From positions 1,345,001-1,409,000 of the forward strand of contig NZ_CP100647.1 of the NCBI RefSeq assembly GCF_024266585.1: DNA of 64,000 nt. The letters run 5' to 3'. Below are positions 21,685 through 30,530 of this stretch, piece by piece. The notes under the pieces are model-generated. The model was not told the origin of the DNA. It made no database searches and saw only the letters and a list, made by a program, of their open reading frames with translations. Made by a program: the position numbers and the translations under genes. The stretch comes from Xanthomonas sacchari (GTDB taxonomy: Bacteria; Pseudomonadota; Gammaproteobacteria; Xanthomonadales; Xanthomonadaceae). Position 1 is the first letter of the stretch, and the number at the start of each line of letters is the position of its first letter.

Positions 21685-22282
21685 GGGTGTGGTGGGTAGT
21701 CGAAGGCGCGGCAATCTTAGGGCCTGCGCGCGCGTTGTGCAGGAGGCGGGGGAGCGCCGGTTGCGGCTCGGAGGCCGCCGCATCGGTGGCAGTCGGTGCA
21801 TTGGTGCCGGATGGGGGGGGGCGCTGTCGCGTCCTCCCGTGGCTCCAGGGCTGCTCAGCGCCGAGGGCCGCATGTGCAGCGGCAGCTTCAGGGCATCTCT
21901 AACACCTTCGGGACGTGTTTGTGGGGGCGGCTGCGGCCGCGATGGGCGTTGCCGGGAGCGCCTCGTCGCGTTTGTAGGGCCCTGCAATCACCTGCTTTTG
22001 CCACGCATTGCGCTGTCCCGTAGGAGCGGCTTCAGCCGCGACGGGCGTTCCCGGTAAGCCCGTCGCGGCTGAAGCCGCTCTTACGAAACGCGTTCCGGCG
22101 CTACTAGCGTTCTTCGGCCGCGACCTGCGTCGCTGAGTCTGCGTACCCGTGCGCGGGATGGCTGGGTGCAACGCGCGCTGTGGCGGCATCGTCGGCAGGA
22201 GCGCGGGAGCGGCGCGCGTCCGTTGTCTCCGCGCCACGACGCGGCCGGATGCGCCGCGCCTGCGCCGCGATGCTCGTGCGGG
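21685..22282. other. gene-free spacer with interspersed palindrome
   Basis: About 600 bases between two minus-strand genes. Apart from the palindrome listed at 22020 and a decayed relative of it around 21912-21976, I see no open frame with protein-like composition, no RNA gene and no clear promoter. Confidence 0.5.
22020..22084. repeat. long palindromic repeat (GTAGGAGCGGCTTCAGCCGC type)
   Basis: Near-perfect 24-bp stem (22023-22046 with 22058-22081) around the loop GTTCCCGGTAA. It is the same element family as the palindrome at 24353. Such palindromes are common between genes in Xanthomonadaceae. Confidence 0.85.
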
Positions 22283-23539
22283 TCAGCCCTCCCAGGCCGG
22301 CAGTTTCTTCTTCACCGCCACGTTCTTCAGTGCCACGTACTTGGGCAGGCCGTCGCTGCCGTAGGGCAGCGGCGCCTCGCCGCGGATCAGCGGCTGCAGG
22401 TAGCGGCGCGCCTTGTCGGTGATGCCGAAGCCGTCCTTGCGCAGGAAACCGGCCGGCATCTTCTTCTCGTGGTTGGCGACCTTGGCCAGCGGCGCGGCCT
22501 CGATCTTCCAGCGGTACGGCGCGTCGCTGCTGCGCACGATCGCCGGCATCACCGCGTTCATGCCCTTCAGCGCGAACTGCACCGCGGCCTTGCCCACCGC
22601 CTGCGCCTGCTCCCAGTCGGTGCGCGAGGCGACGTGGCGCGCCGAACGCTGCAGGTAGTCGGGCAGGGTCCAGTGCACCTTGTAGCCGAGTTCGGCCTTG
22701 ACCTTGCCGGCCAGGTAGGACGCCACGCCGCCGAGCTGGCTGTGCCCGAACGCATCGGTGCCGCCGCCGGCATCGGCGACGAAGCGCCCGTCGGCGGTCT
22801 GGATGCCTTCGCTGGCCACCACCACGCACCAGCCGACCTTGTCCACCACCTTGCGCACCTGCGCCAGGAACGCGGCTTCGTCGTAGGCGCGTTCGGGGAA
22901 CAGGATGATCTGCGGCGCGCCGTCCGGCGATTGCGCGGCCAGCCCGGCGGCGGCGGCCAGCCAGCCGGCATGGCGGCCCATGGCTTCGTAGACAAATACC
23001 TTGGTCGAGGTCTCGGCCATCGCCGCCACGTCCAGCGCCGCCTCGCGCACCGACACCGCGGTGTACTTGGCCGCCGAGCCGAAACCCGGGCAGGTGTCGG
23101 TGAGCGCCAGGTCGTTGTCGATGGTCTTGGGCACGCCGATGCAGTGCAGCGGATAGCCGAACGCCTGCGCCAGTTGCGACACCTTCCACGCGGTGTCGGC
23201 CGAATCGTTGCCGCCGTTGTAGAGGAAGTAGCGCACGTCGTGGGCCTGCAGCACCTGCAGCAGGCGCTCGTACTTGGCGCGGTCGGCCTCCAGCGACTTG
23301 AGCTTGTAGCGGCACGAGCCGAACGCGCCGCCGGGCGTATGGGCCAGCGCGGCGATCGCCGCGGCCGACTCCTTGGAGGTGTCGATCAGGTCCTCGCGCA
23401 GCGCGCCGAGGATGCCGTTGCGCGCGGCCAGCACCTTGACCTTGCGCGCCCGTGCTTCGCCGATGACGGCGGCGGCGCTGGCGTTGATGACGGCGGTGAC
23501 GCCGCCGGACTGGGCGTACAGCAGGGTGCCTTGGGCCAT
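22283..23539 (-). CDS. pfp: pyrophosphate-dependent 6-phosphofructokinase
   Basis: Reversible PPi-driven phosphorylation of fructose 6-phosphate in central carbon flow. The 418-residue product shows LLYAQSGGVTAVINASAAAV at the N-terminus. FLYNGGNDSADTAWKVS carries the Asp next to Gly-Gly that excludes ATP and marks PPi use. The substrate loop is PKTIDNDLALTDTCPGFGSA, followed by YEAMGRHAGWLAAAAG. PPi-type enzymes of this kind are known from X. campestris, which lacks a normal ATP-dependent enzyme. Two ATGs are possible; 23539 (MAQGTLLY) has AGGAG 12 bases upstream, while 23569 has none. It is divergent from adk. Confidence 0.93.
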   Translation of the reverse strand: MAQGTLLYAQSGGVTAVINASAAAVIGEARARKVKVLAARNGILGALREDLIDTSKESAAAIAALAHTPGGAFGSCRYKLKSLEADRAKYERLLQVLQAHDVRYFLYNGGNDSADTAWKVSQLAQAFGYPLHCIGVPKTIDNDLALTDTCPGFGSAAKYTAVSVREAALDVAAMAETSTKVFVYEAMGRHAGWLAAAAGLAAQSPDGAPQIILFPERAYDEAAFLAQVRKVVDKVGWCVVVASEGIQTADGRFVADAGGGTDAFGHSQLGGVASYLAGKVKAELGYKVHWTLPDYLQRSARHVASRTDWEQAQAVGKAAVQFALKGMNAVMPAIVRSSDAPYRWKIEAAPLAKVANHEKKMPAGFLRKDGFGITDKARRYLQPLIRGEAPLPYGSDGLPKYVALKNVAVKKKLPAWEG

Positions 23540-23683
23540 GGTCGGGGTTCGCTCCTGGGGTGGGGACATTGTCGGGACATTGCCCGGATGCGGTAAGCTG
23601 GGGATCTTGCGGTGCAGTGCAGGCGTGGCCCCGAGTCTAACGCCGCCGGCCGCGCACGGTACTTTCCTCGAGGAGTCAGGTTG

Positions 23684-24247
23684 ATGCGATTGGTTCTGTT
23701 GGGACCGCCCGGATCGGGCAAGGGCACGCAGGCGGCCCGTCTGAAGGACAAGCTGCAGATCCCGCACATCTCCACCGGCGATCTGCTGCGCGCCGAAGTC
23801 GCCGCCGGCACTCCGCTGGGCGTGCAGGCCAAGGAAGTGATGGCGCGCGGCGACCTGGTCTCCGACGACATCCTGCTGGGCATGCTCGAATCGCGGCTGG
23901 GCCGCGACGACGTGCGCAACGGTTTCATCCTCGACGGCTATCCGCGCAACCTGGCCCAGGCCGGCGCGCTGGACGAACTGCTGGCCAAGCTCGGCCAGCC
24001 GCTGGATGCGGTGGTGCAGCTGGACGTGGCCAACGAACTGCTGGTCGAGCGCATCGCCGGCCGCGCCAAGGCCGAAGGCCGCGAGGACGACAATCCCGAG
24101 TCGGTGCGCAAGCGCCTGCAGGTCTACACCGATTCGACCGCGCCGGTGATCGGTTTCTACGACAAGCGCGGCACGCTGGCGCGGGTGGACGGCGTCGGCT
24201 CGCTGGACGAAGTGCTCGCCCGCATCCTGGCGGCGATCGGCCGCTGA
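23684..24247 (+). CDS. adk: adenylate kinase
   Basis: Interconverts ATP + AMP and 2 ADP. The 187-residue product has the P-loop GPPGSGKGTQAARL at residues 7-20, the AMP-binding HISTGDLLRAEVA and GFILDGYPRNLAQA, and a short lid (RIAGRAKAEGREDDN) without zinc cysteines, so it is the short-lid type rather than the long E. coli type. GAGGAGTCAGG lies just before the ATG at 23684; the frame extends upstream but that part is not protein-like. It is divergent from pfp, and a GC-rich hairpin follows the stop codon. Confidence 0.96.
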   Translation: MRLVLLGPPGSGKGTQAARLKDKLQIPHISTGDLLRAEVAAGTPLGVQAKEVMARGDLVSDDILLGMLESRLGRDDVRNGFILDGYPRNLAQAGALDELLAKLGQPLDAVVQLDVANELLVERIAGRAKAEGREDDNPESVRKRLQVYTDSTAPVIGFYDKRGTLARVDGVGSLDEVLARILAAIGR

Positions 24248-24261
24248 GGCGGCACGGCATG

Positions 24262-24284
24262 CCGGCGCCCGCAACGGGCGCCGG
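24262..24284 (+). terminator. hairpin after adk
   Basis: Perfect 10-bp stem CCGGCGCCCG / CGGGCGCCGG with loop CAA, 14 bases after the adk stop. There is no T-run, so it may be a weak terminator or an mRNA end stabiliser. Confidence 0.4.
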
Positions 24285-24352
24285 ATGTGCAGACGGCGGG
24301 CTCCCCCGACTGTTTGCATCTCCGGTCACGACGCAAGCGCTCCCCTTCTCCC

Positions 24353-24418
24353 GTAGGAGCGGCTTCCGCCGCGACGGGCATTCCCGGTAAAGCCCGTCGC
24401 GGCGGAAGCCGCTCCCGC
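24353..24418. repeat. long palindromic repeat
   Basis: Perfect 24-bp stem (24356-24379 with 24392-24415). It belongs to the same family as the element at 22020 but carries the CCGCC rather than CAGCC variant. It directly precedes the tandem array. Confidence 0.85.
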
Positions 24419-24461
24419 AAGTGGGCATCGCATCAGCGGATGGGTCATGCGCAGGGAGCCC

Positions 24462-24900
24462 TGTGGGAGGGACTTCAGTCCCGACGCGACGACAGGCGGC
24501 TGCCGCAATGCGGAGTGATCGTCTCAGGGGCCGGCGAGGCCATCGCATCGCGCGTCGCGGCTGAAGCCGCTCCCACAAGTGGGTGCCTCGCCAGCGGATG
24601 CGTCATGCACAGGCAAGCATTGTGGGAGGGACTGCAGTCCCGACGCGACGACAGGCGGCTGCCGCAATGCGGGGTGATCGTCTCAGGGGCCGGCGAGGCC
24701 ATCGCATCGCGCGTCGCGGCGGAAGCCGCTTCCACAAGTGGGTGCCTCGCCAGCGGATGCGTCATGCACAGGCAAGCATTGTGGGAAGGACTTCAGTCCC
24801 GACGCGACGACAGCCGGCTGCCGCAATGCGGGGGCGATCGTCTCAGGGGCCGGCGAGGCCATTGCATCGCGCGTCGCGGCTGAAGCCGTTCCTGCGAGGG
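24462..24900. repeat. 159-bp tandem repeat array (about 2.8 units)
   Basis: Units start at 24462, 24621 and 24780, spaced exactly 159 bp, with only scattered substitutions. Each unit opens with a small inverted motif (GGGACTTCAGTCCC or a close variant). It carries GCGGCTGCCGCAATGCGG-like text in the middle and holds the GCGTCGCGGCTGAAGCCGC half-palindrome near its end. A diverged partial unit precedes the array (24421-24461). The spacing is a multiple of three, which creates a false repetitive open frame; no start site or protein character supports a gene. Confidence 0.9.
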
Positions 24901-25299
24901 CAACGACGTGTCCCGTTGCGCTGAGGCAACGCGAGGAATTGGAGCTGTTCCGCTGTCGGCCGGGGGTGCAGCGCGAGCGCCAGCCGTGGGCGCGCATCCG
25001 GCTTGCCACGCAGGGCCGGGATCGGGAAAAGAGGGTGCCAGCGAACGGGCTTGCTCAGGGCCCCACGACATGAGCTCCCTCGGGAATGGTCTCTTGGGGA
25101 GTAGAACCACAGGGTGTCGAGGCTGGCCCGTTCATTTTCGGCGTCGGCTCCCGACTTGCCTATCGGGGACTTCCCTCAGCCGATGTGGGGGATTTCCTGC
25201 TTGACCGCGCGGCGGCAAGGCGACCCCGCATCGGCCGCGCGCGGCCTGCCACCGCCAAGGGCCGGTGCCACGCCGGTTTGCGTGGGTCGGGGGATCGGC
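24901..25299. other. gene-free spacer
   Basis: Between the tandem array and mpl. Frames here are open by GC content only. I see no RNA gene, repeat or convincing coding sequence. Confidence 0.45.
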
Positions 25300-25305
25300 G
25301 ACAAT
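25300..25305 (+). promoter_or_regulatory. -10 element placing mpl transcript start at its ATG
   Basis: GACAAT ends 6 bases before the mpl ATG, and no ribosome site is present. This fits a leaderless transcript. No good -35 is seen. Confidence 0.4.
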
Positions 25306-25311
25306 CGGCCC

Positions 25312-26751
25312 ATGAGCAAGATCCATATTCTCGGCATCGCCGGTACGTTCATGGGCGGTGTCGCCGCGCTGGCGCGCGAGCTCGGCCATGCGGTCGAGGG
25401 CAGCGACCAGGCGATCTACCCGCCGATGTCCACGCAACTGGAGCGCCTGGGCATCGCGCTGAAGCAGGGCTATCTGCCCGAGCACATCGCCGCGGACTGC
25501 GACCAGGTGATCGTCGGCAACGCGCTGTCGCGCGGCAACGCCGCGGTGGAGGCGGTGCTCGACGCCGGGCGCGCCTACACCTCCGGCGCGCAATGGCTGA
25601 GCGAGCAGGTGCTGCCGGGCCGCGACACCCTGGCAGTGGCCGGCACTCACGGCAAGACCACCACCACCAGCATCCTGACCTGGCTGCTGCAGGCGGCCGG
25701 CCGCGAACCGGGTTTCCTGATCGGCGGCGTGGCCGAGGACTTCGGCGTGTCGGCGCGGCTGGGGCGGCCGGTGGCCGAACCCGCATCCGGCGCTGCGCGC
25801 CACCTTCTCCCGGGAGAAGAAGAAAATCGGGGGCCGGACCTGGCGGAGCGGCCACTGTTCGTCGTCGAGGCCGACGAGTACGACACCGCGTTCTTCGACA
25901 AGCGCAGCAAGTTCGTGCACTACCGGCCACTGGTGGCGATCCTCAACAACCTCGAGTACGACCATGCCGACATCTTCCCCGACGTCGCCGCGATCCAGCG
26001 CCAGTTCCACCATCTGGTGCGGACCGTGCCGCGCCGCGGCCGGCTGATCGTCAACGGCGAGGACGCGCACCTGCGCGAGGTGCTGGCGATGGGCTGCTGG
26101 ACCCCGGTGGAGCGCTTCGGCTTCGATCCGGCCTTCGACTGGAGCGCGCGCCTGCTCGCCGCCGACGGCAGCCGCTTCGCGGTACTGCATTGCGGGTACG
26201 AGCTGGGCGAGGTGGAATGGCCGCTGCTCGGCCGGCACAACGTGATGAACGCGCTGGCCGCGCTGGCCGCGGCGCATGCGGTGGGCGTGGCGCCGGCGCA
26301 GGTGATGCCGGCGCTGGCGCGCTTCCGCAGCGTCAAGCGGCGCCTGGAAGTGCTCGGCCAGGCGCAGGGCATCACCGTGTACGACGACTTCGCCCATCAT
26401 CCCACCGCCATCCGCACCACCCTGGAGGGCCTGCGCGCCAAGGTCGGTGCGGCGCGCATCGTGGTGGCGATGGAGCCGCGCAGCAATTCGATGCGATTGG
26501 GCGCGCATGCCGAGGCGCTGGCGCCGTCGCTGGACGCCGCCGACGCGGTGGTGTTCCTGCAGCGGCCGGAACTGGCCTGGGACGCCGGCAAGGTGATCGC
26601 CGCGGTGCGCGGCGAGGCCTGTGCGGCGGCCGACGTGGATGCATTGCTGGCGGCGCTGCAGGCGCAGGCGCGCGCCGGCGACCATGTGGTGTTCATGTCC
26701 AACGGCGGTTTCGACGGCGCACCGCGGCGCTTCCTGGCAGCGCTGCAATGA
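25312..26751 (+). CDS. mpl: UDP-MurNAc:L-Ala-D-Glu-mDAP ligase (murein recycling)
   Basis: Mur-ligase that joins recycled tripeptide to UDP-MurNAc in the cytoplasm. The 479-residue product has the Mpl N-terminus MSKIHILGIAGTFMGGVAAL, the P-loop VAGTHGKTTTTSILTWLL, VEADEYDTAFFDKRSKFVHY, NNLEYDHADIFPD and the C-terminal YDDFAHHPTAIRTTL. Compared with E. coli Mpl there are roughly 25-30 extra residues just before FVVEADEYD (about 156-183). The DNA of that insert contains a copy of an interspersed repeat. The mRNA is probably leaderless. A Lon-N domain gene follows after 31 bases and is likely co-transcribed. Confidence 0.94.
   Translation: MSKIHILGIAGTFMGGVAALARELGHAVEGSDQAIYPPMSTQLERLGIALKQGYLPEHIAADCDQVIVGNALSRGNAAVEAVLDAGRAYTSGAQWLSEQVLPGRDTLAVAGTHGKTTTTSILTWLLQAAGREPGFLIGGVAEDFGVSARLGRPVAEPASGAARHLLPGEEENRGPDLAERPLFVVEADEYDTAFFDKRSKFVHYRPLVAILNNLEYDHADIFPDVAAIQRQFHHLVRTVPRRGRLIVNGEDAHLREVLAMGCWTPVERFGFDPAFDWSARLLAADGSRFAVLHCGYELGEVEWPLLGRHNVMNALAALAAAHAVGVAPAQVMPALARFRSVKRRLEVLGQAQGITVYDDFAHHPTAIRTTLEGLRAKVGAARIVVAMEPRSNSMRLGAHAEALAPSLDAADAVVFLQRPELAWDAGKVIAAVRGEACAAADVDALLAALQAQARAGDHVVFMSNGGFDGAPRRFLAALQ
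25801..25822. repeat. interspersed repeat core inside mpl
   Basis: CACCTTCTCCCGG followed by its inverted arm GGGAGAAG. The first 13 bases match the intergenic element at 53654-53666. It is read in frame as part of the extra loop of Mpl (RHLLPGEEE). Confidence 0.6.
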
Positions 26752-26782
26752 CGCCGCAGCGGCGGCGCCGCGAGGCCGGCGC

Positions 26783-27364
26783 GTGAGCGCGCAGCGGACC
26801 ACGCTGCCGCTGTTCCCGCTGCACGCGGTGCTGTTGCCCGGCGCCTCGATCAAGCTGCGGGTGTTCGAGCGCCGCTATCTGGACCTGGTCCGCGAATGCG
26901 GGCGCACCGACAGCGGCTTCGGCGTCTGCCTGATCCTGGACGGTAGCGAGACCGGCGCCCCGGCGGTGCCGGCGGCGTTCGGCACCGAGGCGCGCATCGT
27001 CGATTTCGATGTCGGCGCCGATGGCGTGCTGGTGCTGAGCCTGCGCGGCGCGCGCCGTTTCCACGTGCTGCGCAGCCGGGTCCGCGACAACGGCCTGGTG
27101 GTCGGCGACGTGGAATGGCGCGAGGCCGACGGCGACGACGAACTGCGTCCGCAGCACGCGCTGTTGGCGACCGTGCTGGACAGCATCCTCGACCAGGCTG
27201 CCGCGGTGTATCCGGTGGATGGCCCGCGCCAGCTCGACCAGGCCGCCTGGGTCGGCTGGCGCCTGGCCGAACTGCTGCCGCTGGACGAGCGGCAGCGCCT
27301 GTCGCTGCTGCAGGACGACGATCCGCATACGCGGCTGGATCAGTTGCTGGCCTGGATTCCCTGA
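26783..27364 (+). CDS. Lon N-terminal substrate-binding domain protein
   Basis: Stand-alone LON domain of 193 residues without the ATPase or protease parts of Lon. Typical markers are TLPLFPLHAVLLPGASIKLR, VFERRYLDLVREC and GFGVCLILDG. The start is GTG at 26783 (reads SAQRTTLPLFPL after Met) with GAGG 7 bases upstream; there is no ATG in frame nearby. It is placed 31 bases after mpl. Proteins of this type are widespread, and their client or partner is not established, so the role is left open. Confidence 0.85.
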   Translation: MSAQRTTLPLFPLHAVLLPGASIKLRVFERRYLDLVRECGRTDSGFGVCLILDGSETGAPAVPAAFGTEARIVDFDVGADGVLVLSLRGARRFHVLRSRVRDNGLVVGDVEWREADGDDELRPQHALLATVLDSILDQAAAVYPVDGPRQLDQAAWVGWRLAELLPLDERQRLSLLQDDDPHTRLDQLLAWIP

Positions 27365-27650
27365 GCGAGGCGGGCGAGGGCGGCTCCGCGCGCCGTCCTG
27401 GTCCGCGCGCGGAGCACGGCCTTGCCGGCATCGGCGCAGGGCCGAACACCCTGACCACGGCGCGCCGCCCTCGCGCGGCAGCGCCCCACGGCGGGCCACA
27501 CGCGCGCAGCGTTCCCGCACACGGCATTCAGCGCGCCGCTAGCAGGCGCAGGCGACGCTTGGCGGCGATCGGTGGCCGAACTCGGCTGCCGGTAACGGCA
27601 TACCGCCCTGGCGGCCTGACGTCCCATCCACGCACGATCGAGGACTTTGT

Positions 27651-28124
27651 ATGAGGCATTCCTTCCTGCTGTTGTTGATGCTGTCCGCCGGCGCCGCCGC
27701 CAGCCTGCCGGCCATCGCCGCCGAGCCGCCCGGCAACGCCGCCGCGGCCAAGGCCGACTGCGCGCGCGGCGCCATCGCCCTGGTCAACGGCAACGCCGAT
27801 CAACTGTCGCCGAAGACCTGCCTGGCGCCGGGGATGAAGCCGTTCCCGCTGCAGCGCGGCCAGATGTTCGCGATCACGCTTTCCGAGAACGGCTCGACCG
27901 GCAGTGCCTGGGCATTGCGTACCCTGCCTGCGCCGCTGTCGCTGCTCGACATCGAGCATGCGCCGGGCACGAACTGCGCATCGGGGCAGATGGGCTGTCC
28001 CAGCACCATCACCTACACCTTCAAGGCAGTCGGCCAGGGCAGCGGCGCGATCGATCTGGTCTACGCCCGGCACTGGGAAGATCACGCCACCGATTCGCGC
28101 TCGATCCAGGTCACGGTGAAGTAG
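27651..28124 (+). CDS. chagasin-like (I42) protease inhibitor, exported
   Basis: Secreted 157-residue protein with a signal peptide (MRHSFLLLLMLSAGAAASLP, cleavage near AIAAE). The mature part has the Ig-like chagasin pattern: LSENGSTGSAWALRT corresponds to the NPTTGY-containing loop, GQGSGAIDLVY to the GxG loop, and ARHWE to the RPW/F loop. Members inhibit papain-type cysteine proteases. In a plant-associated bacterium the target could be a host or a self protease; neither can be told from sequence. It is convergent with the following membrane-protein gene, with a perfect hairpin between them. Confidence 0.75.
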   Translation: MRHSFLLLLMLSAGAAASLPAIAAEPPGNAAAAKADCARGAIALVNGNADQLSPKTCLAPGMKPFPLQRGQMFAITLSENGSTGSAWALRTLPAPLSLLDIEHAPGTNCASGQMGCPSTITYTFKAVGQGSGAIDLVYARHWEDHATDSRSIQVTVK

Positions 28125-28145
28125 CCGGCGCGCGCAGCCGCCCAA

Positions 28146-28172
28146 CCGTGCGGACGACCGCGGTCCGCACGG
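28146..28172. terminator. hairpin between convergent genes
   Basis: Perfect 10-bp stem CCGTGCGGAC / GTCCGCACGG, loop GACCGCG, centred in the 58-base gap between two convergent genes. It probably acts in both directions; it lacks a T-run. Confidence 0.5.
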
Positions 28173-28182
28173 GCAAGGCGAC

Positions 28183-30195
28183 TCAGGGCGACGGCGGCGT
28201 CTGCCCGTCGCTGCGCACCAGCAGCACCGGGATCTCGCTGCGGCGGTGCATGTCCCTGCGCGTGGGCAGCGCGTGCAGCGCCCCGGTCACCGCGTTGAGC
28301 GCCGGATCGGCGCCGCGCAGCGGCCGCCACAGCCCGATCAGGTTGAAATGGCGTTCGTAGCGCAGGCTCTGCGCGCTGCCCAGCCACAGCGGCACATTGC
28401 CTGGCTCTAGACGTGCCGGCGCCGGCCACAGGCGCAGCGCGTACAGCTCGTCCGGATTCGGGCCGGGGCGCAGCATCAGCAGCGACTCCACCCGCGTGTC
28501 CAGCGTCGCCGGCAGCACCGGCACCTGCGCCGGCGTGGCCTTGTAGTCGAGCAACTGCAGTGCCTGCTGCCAGCCGGCCTGCGGCTGCACGCGCCAGCCG
28601 GCCGCTTCGAGTTGGCGCTGCAGCGGCGCCAGCGGTCCGGCCACCTGGATGTCCAGCGGCCAGCGCTGGTCGTCGTCGAACTCGTTGCGCCGCGACGGCA
28701 ATTGCCGCCAGTCGTGCTGCCACCAGGCCGCATCCGACAGGTGCGTCAGTTGCGGCGGCGGCGGTTCGAACTTGGCCAGCTTGCGTTCCAGCTGGCGCGG
28801 CGCGTACCACAGCGCGGCGATCGCGAAGCCGCCGTAGAACAGCCAGGCCAGCGGCTTCATCCAGAACCCGCGGTTGAAACGGCGGCGGTAGGCGATGCCC
28901 AGCACCAGCAGCCAGAAGATGCCGAACAGCATGCCGCCGACCACGTCGCTGAGCCAGTGCGCGCCCAGGTACAGGCGGGCGAAGCCGATCAGGGTCACCA
29001 CCGCTCCCGACAGCAGGTACGGCCACACCCGCGAGCGCCCCGGCAGTTCGCGCGCGATCAGCACCGCGAAGAAACCGAAGCTGATGGTGGCCATGGTCAC
29101 CGCCACCGAGGGGAAGCCGAAACCGCTGCTGGCCGCCGGCGGCCGCACCACGTGCACGGTGGTGCCGAGCAGCTTGGTCAGGGCCAGGCCGAACGCCAGC
29201 GCCGCCAGCCAGTGCGCCGCGGCCATCCAGCGCCGGCGCCACGCCAGGTACAGCAGGCCCAGCGCGGTCGGCGGCAGCAGCACCTGCCAGTCGCCGAGCG
29301 AGGCCAGTGCGGTCATCGGGTAGTCGGCCAGCGGGTTGCGCAGGGCCAGCATCAGGTCGTGCACCGCCAGGTCCAGACGCAGCGGCTCGCCATGCGCCAC
29401 CACCACCATCAGCAGCGCGAACCAGCCCCAGCCCAGCGCCAGCAGCATCACCGCCAGCATCGCCAGCGGCACCGATTCGCGCCGGTGCGGATCGAACACC
29501 GCGATCGAGTAGCGGCCCAGCACCGGATGCCGGCGCGACCAGTCCAGCGCGCGCGCCAGCAGCGCGTCCATGTGCCCGGCCGACCAGCGGTAGCCGTACA
29601 GCACGATCGCCCACACCAGGCCCAGCGCCAGCGCCAGCAGGCCCAGCACCAGGAACAGGCGGCCGGCGACCGCGGCGACCGCGTCGTAGGCCTGGCCCAG
29701 CAGCCAGCCCGGCCCCAGGAACAGCAGCGCCCAGGTCACCGCGGCCACGCTGCTGGGCAGCAGGTAGCGCCGCAGCGGCATCTTCATCATGCCGGCCACC
29801 GCCGGCACGAACGGCCGGATGGCGCCGACATAGCGCGCCACCAGGATGCTCTTGAAGGCATTGCGGCGGAACATCGCCTCGCCGCGGTCGAGCAACTGCG
29901 GGTAGCGCTTGAACGGCCAGTAGTTGCGCAACTGGTGGCCCCAGCGGTAACCGACCCAGTAGCTGAGCGCATCGCCGATCAGCGCGCCGAGCGCGGCGCT
30001 GATCACGGCGTACGGGCCGGAGATCTGGCCCAGGCCGATCAGCACGCCGATCGCGAACAGCAACGGCAGCGCCGGCACCAGGGTGCCGAGGATGATGACC
30101 GCATCGCAGAACGCGATGGCGAAGATGACCACGCCGGCAAGGACGGGGTGTGCTGCGATCCACTCCAGCGTGGCATCGGTCCATGAGGCATTCAT
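28183..30195 (-). CDS. DedA-PAP2-LssY fusion membrane protein
   Basis: Inner-membrane protein of 670 residues. Residues about 1-210 are a DedA/SNARE-associated domain (GTLVPALPLLFAIGVL, GYRWGHQLRNYWPFKRYPQL, ARYVGAIRPFVPAVAGMMKM). About 230-450 form a PAP2-type lipid phosphatase region with six helices. About 480-650 are a soluble LssY-type C-terminus (DIQVAGPLAPLQRQLEAAGW). PAP2 motif 1 (KLLGTTVHVVRPP) and motif 3 (ARLYLGAHWLSDV) are recognisable. Motif 2, normally PSGH, reads FPSVAVTM, so the usual catalytic His is absent and phosphatase activity is doubtful. A consensus TATAAT ends 6 bases before the ATG and there is no ribosome site, indicating a leaderless mRNA. Confidence 0.88.
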   Translation of the reverse strand: MNASWTDATLEWIAAHPVLAGVVIFAIAFCDAVIILGTLVPALPLLFAIGVLIGLGQISGPYAVISAALGALIGDALSYWVGYRWGHQLRNYWPFKRYPQLLDRGEAMFRRNAFKSILVARYVGAIRPFVPAVAGMMKMPLRRYLLPSSVAAVTWALLFLGPGWLLGQAYDAVAAVAGRLFLVLGLLALALGLVWAIVLYGYRWSAGHMDALLARALDWSRRHPVLGRYSIAVFDPHRRESVPLAMLAVMLLALGWGWFALLMVVVAHGEPLRLDLAVHDLMLALRNPLADYPMTALASLGDWQVLLPPTALGLLYLAWRRRWMAAAHWLAALAFGLALTKLLGTTVHVVRPPAASSGFGFPSVAVTMATISFGFFAVLIARELPGRSRVWPYLLSGAVVTLIGFARLYLGAHWLSDVVGGMLFGIFWLLVLGIAYRRRFNRGFWMKPLAWLFYGGFAIAALWYAPRQLERKLAKFEPPPPQLTHLSDAAWWQHDWRQLPSRRNEFDDDQRWPLDIQVAGPLAPLQRQLEAAGWRVQPQAGWQQALQLLDYKATPAQVPVLPATLDTRVESLLMLRPGPNPDELYALRLWPAPARLEPGNVPLWLGSAQSLRYERHFNLIGLWRPLRGADPALNAVTGALHALPTRRDMHRRSEIPVLLVRSDGQTPPSP

Positions 30196-30201
30196 CGGGC
30201 G

Positions 30202-30207
30202 ATTATA
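30202..30207 (-). promoter_or_regulatory. consensus -10 (TATAAT) of a leaderless gene
   Basis: Exact TATAAT on the minus strand with 6 bases (CGCCCG) to the ATG of the DedA-PAP2 gene, so transcription should start at or within a base of the start codon. Confidence 0.55.
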
Positions 30208-30530
30208 GAGGGCGCGGCGTGGCGTTCCTGCTGCAGCCGCGGCGATCGCCGCCCTCGCGGCTGCGCCGTTCAGATCCTCGGCCGCGACATCAGCGGCCGC
30301 TGCCGGCCGACGGGCGTAACCGAACTGCGTTGCCGACGCCGCGATTCCGGCGCCGCGCGGCGCCGGTCATCGTGCATCGGCGCCGTGGCGCGACACGACG
30401 CGCCACGCACGCGTGTGTCATCGCCGCGAGCGCCTGGGGGTGCGGCCTCCGTTCACGCCGGGGACGACGTGAACGGCCACCGCACGACCGTGCGGGACCG
30501 GCCGCATCCCCACCAACATCGCCTGCAACC
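30208..30530. other. gene-free spacer
   Basis: Upstream of the DedA-PAP2 promoter and downstream of the GntP gene. I see no coding sequence, RNA or repeat in it. Confidence 0.45.

Noticed and set aside
21912-21976. Second full palindrome near 22020
   Set aside because: Related text is present but the arms have decayed too far to pair well; noted only as a degenerate relative.
24287-24883. Repetitive plus-strand protein of 198 residues with 53-residue repeats
   Set aside because: Caused by the 159-bp DNA repeat being a multiple of three; no ribosome site or protein character.
24462-24900. CRISPR array
   Set aside because: Units are contiguous 159-bp copies without short repeats and unique spacers, and no cas gene is near.
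28183-30195. Functional lipid phosphatase call for the PAP2 part
   Set aside because: The motif-2 His is absent, so only the fold is named.
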